Shown: one piece after another, positions 6,335 to 8,819 of the stretch
How positions within the stretch are numbered: the first letter of the stretch is position 1
How the letters are laid out: every line of letters begins with the position of its first letter
Notes under the pieces: model-generated
The model's input: only the letters and a program-made list of their open reading frames with translations
Databases searched by the model: none
What the model was told of the DNA's origin: nothing
Origin: Dehalococcoidia bacterium
GTDB taxonomy: Bacteria; Chloroflexota; Dehalococcoidia; UBA1151; UBA1328
Reading direction: 5' to 3'
NCBI GenBank assembly: GCA_030745955.1
Contig: JASLNQ010000073.1
Span: forward strand, 1 to 8,819
DNA: 8,819 nucleotides
Position numbers and translations under genes: made by a program

Positions 6335-7297
6335 ATGGCCCCAAACCCTCTCGAAACGGCGGTCGAAACGCAAACGCACGTTGCGGGGCTGACCGGTCGG
6401 GTCTTCGACATCCAGCGGTTCTCGATTCACGATGGGCCGGGCATCAGGACCACCGTTTTCCTGAAGGGGTGCCCACTCCGGTGCGTCTGGTGCCACAACC
6501 CCGAGAGCATCAACCCGTCCCCGTTGCTGTCGTTCGCTGCCGACAAGTGCATCAACTGCGGCGACTGCGCCGAGGTCTGCCCCAACCAGGCGCACGTCAT
6601 GGACAACGAGCAGGGTCACGTTTTTCTCAGGGAAAAATGCGATACGTGCGGTGAATGTGCAGTAGTCTGCCCATCGAAAGCCCTGGAGATCGTCGGGCGG
6701 GACCTCACGTGCGACGAGGTGCTCGACCATGTGCTGCGCGATCGGCCCTTCTACGAGACCTCCGGCGGCGGTGTGACCCTGTCAGGTGGTGAACCGCTCC
6801 TGCAGATCGAGTTTGCAGAGGCGTTGCTGAAGGGCGTGAACGATGCCGGCGTACATACCGCGGTAGAGACGGCCGGACATGTGAACATCGACCGGCTGAC
6901 GCGGGTGGCACCGTACGCCGACCTGTTCCTTTACGACATCAAGGAGACGGATGACGCCCTGCACCGGAAGTTCACGGGAGTTCCGGGCAAAGTTATCAAG
7001 GACAACCTGAAGGCCCTCCACGACACCGGCGCGTCCATCCTTGTCCGCCTGCCGACCATACCCGGTCTGAACGACCGCCAGGACCATTTCGAAGCGGTGG
7101 CTGGCCTGGTGGCTCCGCTGTCCAAGCTGCTTGGTGTGGAAGTTCTGCCGTATCACAGCCTGGGCATTGGGAAGCGCCCGCGGTTCGGGTTCGATGAGGA
7201 TGGTAGCGATGATCCTGCACCGCCGGAGCAGGAGACCGTCGCCGGCTGGGTGATGTCGCTCCGCAAACTCGGTGTGAAGGTTGTGAACGAGGTTTAG
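6335..7297 (+). CDS. Glycyl radical enzyme activase (radical SAM, two extra 4Fe-4S clusters)
   Basis: This enzyme cleaves S-adenosylmethionine with a reduced 4Fe-4S cluster and abstracts hydrogen from the radical Gly of its partner, most likely the divergent GRE next door. The radical SAM motif is KGCPLRCVWCHNPE at 44-57 (Cys46, Cys50, Cys53), preceded by FDIQRFSIHDGPGIRTTVF at 24-42. A ferredoxin-like insertion follows: CINCGDCAEVCP at 72-83 and CDTCGECAVVCP at 102-113, eight Cys for two further clusters. That places it with activases of the glycerol/choline/benzylsuccinate type, not with the short PFL activase. LSGGEPLLQ at 149-157 is the SAM-binding GGE motif, and LYDIKETD and RLPTIPGLND lie in the later barrel. 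At 320 aa it is full length for this subgroup. The ATG at 6335 has GGAG 10 nt upstream. After its stop the repeat-rich region starts within 10 nt. Assignment is secure; partner specificity is inferred from adjacency. Confidence 0.95.
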   Translation: MAPNPLETAVETQTHVAGLTGRVFDIQRFSIHDGPGIRTTVFLKGCPLRCVWCHNPESINPSPLLSFAADKCINCGDCAEVCPNQAHVMDNEQGHVFLREKCDTCGECAVVCPSKALEIVGRDLTCDEVLDHVLRDRPFYETSGGGVTLSGGEPLLQIEFAEALLKGVNDAGVHTAVETAGHVNIDRLTRVAPYADLFLYDIKETDDALHRKFTGVPGKVIKDNLKALHDTGASILVRLPTIPGLNDRQDHFEAVAGLVAPLSKLLGVEVLPYHSLGIGKRPRFGFDEDGSDDPAPPEQETVAGWVMSLRKLGVKVVNEV

Positions 7298-7306
7298 GGC
7301 TTGTTT

Positions 7307-7391
7307 GCTCCGGGCGTCGTATTCCGTTAGCTCCGGGCGTCATCGGATGACTTGCCAGAGGACTGGCGTGAGCAAGTCGCCGCTGCAATCT
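7307..7391 (+). repeat. Structured repeat, copy 1, preceded by a partial unit
   Basis: The 12-mer GCTCCGGGCGTC occurs at 7307-7318 (partial unit) and 7330-7341. The full unit then has a hairpin GTCATC-G-GATGAC (7339-7351), a second hairpin GCCAG-AGGA-CTGGC (7354-7367), an outer closing pair GCTC (7330-7333) with GAGC (7370-7373), and GCTGCAATCT (7382-7391). The same architecture recurs at 7397, 8049, 8562 and 8614, always in this orientation. It begins 10 nt after the activase stop. Confidence 0.8.
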
Positions 7392-7396
7392 CGTTG

Positions 7397-7468
7397 GCTC
7401 CGGGCGTCGGAGGCCTCCTTGGTCGCTCGCTGCAATCTACCCTCCCTCGGTCCCTCCCGAAGGAGGGA
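7397..7468 (+). repeat. Structured repeat, copy 2, with 3' hairpin
   Basis: GCTCCGGGCGTC (7397-7408) runs into the palindrome GGAGGCCTCC (7409-7418). The second hairpin seen in copies 1 and 3 is missing. GCTCGCTGCAATCTACC (7425-7441) and CCTCCC follow, and then the perfect hairpin TCCCTCC-CGAA-GGAGGGA (7451-7468). On the minus strand this copy writes the last residues and the TAG stop of the terminase reading frame, so the frame ends inside the repeat. Confidence 0.8.
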
Positions 7469-8693
7469 AGGGTGCGGCAGGGCCCAGCCAGGCTTTGAAG
7501 TTGTTTTGGGGTTTGGTTGGTGCGAATGCGAGGAGGAGAGCGTCGGCTTTGTCGGGGGATGGGAGTGAGCGGCGGCGGATGGTTTCTTTTGGTTCGACTT
7601 TGAGTTGGCCGCGGGATGTGTATTCGACTCGGATGGTGGCGAGTTGGCCGATGAGGTCGTCGTCGTTGGGGATTTTTATCAGGCCTTCTTCGAAGCGAGC
7701 CCTGAGGTTGTCGTAGAGTTCGCTGCGGAGGTTGAAGAAGTGTTCGGGGTCGGTGGCCTTGTTGCCGACGTTGATGCCTTCGACCCGGGTGTGGTTGAGT
7801 TCGTGGAGTCGGTCGAGGACGCCTGCGCCGATGCCTATTTCGTCGATTCGGACGGATTGTGGGTTGTATTTGTGGATGGCGTCGACGACGAGTCCGGTGG
7901 TCCGCATGGTGTTGAGTTTCTGGTGTTGGTTGAGGGCGATGACGTGGTTGCCCTGGCGGACGCAGATGACTGTGCGGTCGGTGCCGAAGCGTGCGACGTC
8001 GACGCCGATGTGGATGGGGGCTGTGAGGTCGCGTGCGTCTGGCGTTTGGCTCCGGGCGTCGGAGGCCTCCTTGCCAGATGACTGGCGTGAGCAAATCGCT
8101 CGTTGCAATCTACCCTCCCTCGGTCCTTCCCGAAGGAAGGAAGAAGCCACAGGACGCGACCCGACCCCGGATCCCTCGGCTTCGAGGACTTCGCTCGGGA
8201 AGTCGGGTTGTTCTGTTTCGAGCGGTGGAGTCTGAGTTGTACGTGTTAGATCCCTCCGCGATGGTCGGGATGACGGGAGCGACACCGCCCCGGGTCCCTC
8301 GGCTTCGAGGACTTCGCTCGGGACGCGTTGAGTCGATCCTTCGAGAGCCTCAGGATGGCGAATAGCTCGGTGAGCTGGCGTAGGGTCAGGCTGCGTGTTG
8401 ATTGCGGCTTCTATGGAGGTGAGTGGAATTAACGTGTCGTCGGCTTGAGTTGGAAACTGGCCGAGGACTCTCACCTGGTATTGCGCGGAGTTTTCACCCC
8501 ACGTTGTTGAGGCTTCGTGTACCCACTGGGGCATGACGATGCCTGGGATTGGGACGTGATTAGCACCGGGCGTGATCGGATCACTTGGGTGCTCGCTGCA
8601 ATCTACCTGTTTGGGGGCGGGCGTGATCGAATCACTTGGCCCCTTTTTATCTACCCTCCCCCCGGCCCCCTGCCATGATAGATATAACACCAT
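7437..8693 (-). CDS. Phage terminase large subunit remnant (nuclease domain), repeat-invaded, probably a pseudogene
   Basis: The open frame (418 aa) is a mosaic. Residues about 45-105 (PGIVMPQW, AQYQVRVLGQFP, LIPLTSIEAA) match the segment linking the terminase ATPase and nuclease domains. Residues about 217-400 are the RNase H-fold nuclease that cuts concatemeric phage DNA during packaging. Its metal-binding acids appear kept: GVDVARFGTDRT with Asp232, RIDEIGIGAGVLDRL with Glu285, and SPDKADALLLAF with Asp384. The N-terminal ATPase domain with its Walker motifs is absent. Residues 1-44 translate repeat DNA, as do residues 106-216 (a 329-bp in-frame insertion) and the final residues GPAAPFPPSGGTEGG. 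The ATG at 8691-8693 is only the frame's formal start and has no credible ribosome binding site. I read it as a relic of a prophage or packaged element. The homology is clear; expression as a protein is doubtful. Confidence 0.75.
   Translation of the reverse strand: MVLYLSWQGAGGRVDKKGPSDSITPAPKQVDCSEHPSDPITPGANHVPIPGIVMPQWVHEASTTWGENSAQYQVRVLGQFPTQADDTLIPLTSIEAAINTQPDPTPAHRAIRHPEALEGSTQRVPSEVLEAEGPGAVSLPSSRPSRRDLTRTTQTPPLETEQPDFPSEVLEAEGSGVGSRPVASSFLREGPREGRLQRAICSRQSSGKEASDARSQTPDARDLTAPIHIGVDVARFGTDRTVICVRQGNHVIALNQHQKLNTMRTTGLVVDAIHKYNPQSVRIDEIGIGAGVLDRLHELNHTRVEGINVGNKATDPEHFFNLRSELYDNLRARFEEGLIKIPNDDDLIGQLATIRVEYTSRGQLKVEPKETIRRRSLPSPDKADALLLAFAPTKPQNNFKAWLGPAAPFPPSGGTEGG
8049..8141 (+). 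repeat. Structured repeat, copy 3, the most complete
   Basis: This copy has every module in order: GCTCCGGGCGTC (8049-8060), palindrome GGAGGCCTCC (8061-8070), hairpin GCCAG-ATGA-CTGGC (8073-8086), GTGAGCAA, TTGCAATCTACCCTCCC (8103-8119) and the 3' hairpin TCCTTCC-CGAA-GGAAGGA (8124-8141). Compared with copy 2, the 3' hairpin carries a C-to-T change on one arm and the matching G-to-A on the other. Confidence 0.8.
8165..8200 (+). repeat. 36-bp HPERSEGS-type repeat, copy A
   Basis: It matches 8288-8323 over 36 nt with a single difference (A at 8171, G at 8294). It contains the small hairpin CCTCG-GCTT-CGAGG (8174-8187). The two copies are 123 nt apart, a multiple of three, so both read VPSEVLEAEG or its near twin FPSEVLEAEG in the terminase frame. 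Confidence 0.8.
8249..8275 (+). repeat. Related repeat fragment between copies A and B
   Basis: GATCCCTCCGC followed by GGTCGGGATGACGGG resembles the common TCCCTCCG...TCGGGATGACGGG dispersed repeat. It shares GATCCCTCCGC and GGTCGGGA with 376-397 in the dinB-ribH spacer. Confidence 0.45.
8288..8357 (+). repeat. 36-bp HPERSEGS-type repeat, copy B, with 3' tail
   Basis: The 36-nt core (8288-8323) is nearly identical to 8165-8200. It is followed by GATCCTTCGAGAGCCTCAGG (8335-8354) and ATGG, the classic partner module of this dispersed repeat class. On the minus strand the tail reads HPEALEG, a variant of the HPERSEG peptide signature these repeats leave in translated intergenic DNA. Confidence 0.7.
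8562..8609 (+). repeat. Structured repeat, copy 4
   Basis: Outer arms AGCACC (8562-8567) and GGTGCT (8588-8593) enclose GGGC, the hairpin GTGATC-G-GATCAC (8572-8584) and TTG. GCTCGCTGCAATCTACC (8591-8607) follows, identical to 7425-7441. Arms differ in sequence from copy 1 but are again complementary. Its left edge coincides with the point where terminase similarity stops on the minus strand. Confidence 0.75.
8614..8648 (+). terminator. Terminator-like fold within repeat copy 5
   Basis: The GGGGC/GCCCC stem with the nested GTGAT/ATCAC hairpin is followed directly by TTTTT (8644-8648), the shape of a rho-independent terminator on the plus strand. It would insulate the recombinase from upstream plus-strand transcription. 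It may be incidental to the repeat, since the other copies lack the T-run. Confidence 0.4.
8614..8660 (+). repeat. Structured repeat, copy 5
   Basis: Outer arms GGGGC (8614-8618) and GCCCC (8639-8643) enclose GGGC, the hairpin GTGAT-CGA-ATCAC (8623-8635) and TTG. ATCTACCCTCCC (8649-8660) ends the unit, as at 7435-7446 and 8108-8119. It directly follows copy 4, forming a tandem pair. Confidence 0.75.
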
Positions 8694-8726
8694 GAATCTG
8701 TACCTTCAATACAGGGGGCATCATGG
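8665..8726 (+). promoter_or_regulatory. Paired inverted arms around the recombinase leader and start codon
   Basis: GCCCCCTG (8665-8672) is the exact reverse complement of CAGGGGGC (8712-8719), which contains the recombinase Shine-Dalgarno. CCATGAT (8673-8679) is the exact reverse complement of ATCATGG (8720-8726), which contains its ATG. The order A-B...A'-B' means the two pairings compete. TATAAC at 8683-8688 could be a -10 box. Translational control or a recombinase attachment site are both possible. Confidence 0.35.
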
Positions 8727-8819
8727 TCACTACGATCACGCAAAAACACTTCGTAGGCTATATTCGTGTGTCCACCGAGAAGCAGGCAAAAGACGGTCGC
8801 TCATCGCTTGAGACTCAGG
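8723..8819 (+). CDS. Serine recombinase (resolvase/invertase family), N-terminal part, cut by right edge
   Basis: The first 32 codons are visible and read in one frame to the window end. GYIRVSTEKQAKDGRSSLET at 12-31 is the family signature: Tyr-x-Arg-Val-Ser with the catalytic Ser17 that attacks DNA and Arg15 beside it, then the Gly-x-Ser-Ser-Leu-x-x-Gln segment. The ATG at 8723 has AGGGGG ending 4 nt upstream, a strong Shine-Dalgarno. Such enzymes integrate or excise phages and genomic islands or resolve transposons. The subtype, large integrase or small resolvase, cannot be told because the C-terminal domains are outside the window. Its position next to a terminase relic suggests a prophage or island integrase. 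The local leader is more A/T-rich than the surroundings, in keeping with acquired DNA. Confidence 0.9.
   Translation, partial: MVTTITQKHFVGYIRVSTEKQAKDGRSSLETQ

Larger units (their letters stand above)
8046..8374. mobile_element. In-frame composite repeat insertion flanked by 7-bp direct repeat CTGGCGT
   Basis: CTGGCGT occurs at 8039-8045 and 8375-8381, exactly 336 nt (112 codons) apart. Removing one copy plus the 329 nt between them joins the terminase frame as NTQPDPTPDARDLTAP, a plausible linker leading into the nuclease motif. The block holds one structured repeat (8049-8141) and several HPERSEGS-type units (8165-8357), which translate as VPSEVLEAEG and RHPEALEG. No terminal inverted repeats or transposase are visible, so any movement would have been non-autonomous. 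CTGGCGT is also part of the repeat's own second hairpin (8082-8088), which leaves room for recombination instead of a target-site duplication. Confidence 0.55.

Noticed and set aside
7307..7441. Possible CRISPR array from evenly worded repeats
   Set aside because: Units are of uneven length and spacing, with no uniform spacers or cas genes. The conserved parts are internal modules of palindromic elements.
7605..8081. 158-codon plus-strand frame rich in Asp, Glu and Val
   Set aside because: It is the antisense of the terminase nuclease domain. Its odd acidic composition comes from the G/T-rich complement of that gene, and it has no family features.
7327..8094. 255-codon minus-strand frame overlapping the terminase frame
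   Set aside because: It is out of frame with the terminase homology and reads as Arg/Pro-rich translation of the same DNA plus repeat sequence.

Overview
This window is GC-rich bacterial chromosomal DNA in two parts: a compact metabolic region (about 1-7297) and a repeat-filled, decayed mobile region (about 7298-8819). The organism cannot be named from the sequence alone. A high-GC genome with a ribD-ribE-ribBA-ribH cluster, an oxygen-sensitive glycyl radical enzyme and abundant HPERSEGS-type dispersed repeats would fit an uncultured Chloroflexota-like bacterium. That placement is inference with low confidence.

Minus strand, 6145 down to 1. A glycyl radical enzyme (GRE, 690 aa) is followed after 91 nt by a complete riboflavin pathway cluster. 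RibD is the deaminase/reductase. RibE is riboflavin synthase. RibBA is DHBP synthase fused to GTP cyclohydrolase II. RibH is lumazine synthase. The last three are tightly packed: the ribE stop abuts the ribBA start, and the ribBA stop overlaps the ribH start by 1 nt. Together these enzymes take GTP and ribulose 5-phosphate to riboflavin, apart from the separate dephosphorylation step. A 262-nt spacer follows, then the first 56 codons of DNA polymerase IV (dinB), which runs off the left edge. I see no FMN riboswitch in front of any rib gene.

Plus strand, 6335-7297. The radical-SAM activase of the GRE, with two ferredoxin-type 4Fe-4S clusters, is transcribed divergently from it. The shared 189-nt region contains a perfect 6+4+6 palindrome that could be an operator. 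The GRE has an unusual active-site context (YCNDGCSE) and a Trp immediately before the radical Gly, so its substrate is not assigned.

7298-8819. A minus-strand phage terminase large-subunit remnant keeps its nuclease domain and has lost its ATPase domain. A plus-strand serine recombinase starts at 8723 and is cut by the right edge. Between and inside them lie at least five copies of a structured repeat. Its hairpin arms differ between copies yet stay complementary, which is compensatory change. One 329-bp composite insertion sits in frame inside the terminase, flanked by a 7-bp direct repeat (CTGGCGT). Conceptually removing it restores a plausible terminase linker. The repeats also supply both ends of the surviving terminase reading frame.

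The most promising leads are the covarying repeat family with its in-frame insertion, and the orphan GRE/activase pair beside a riboflavin operon whose RibD carries His in place of a zinc-ligand Cys.
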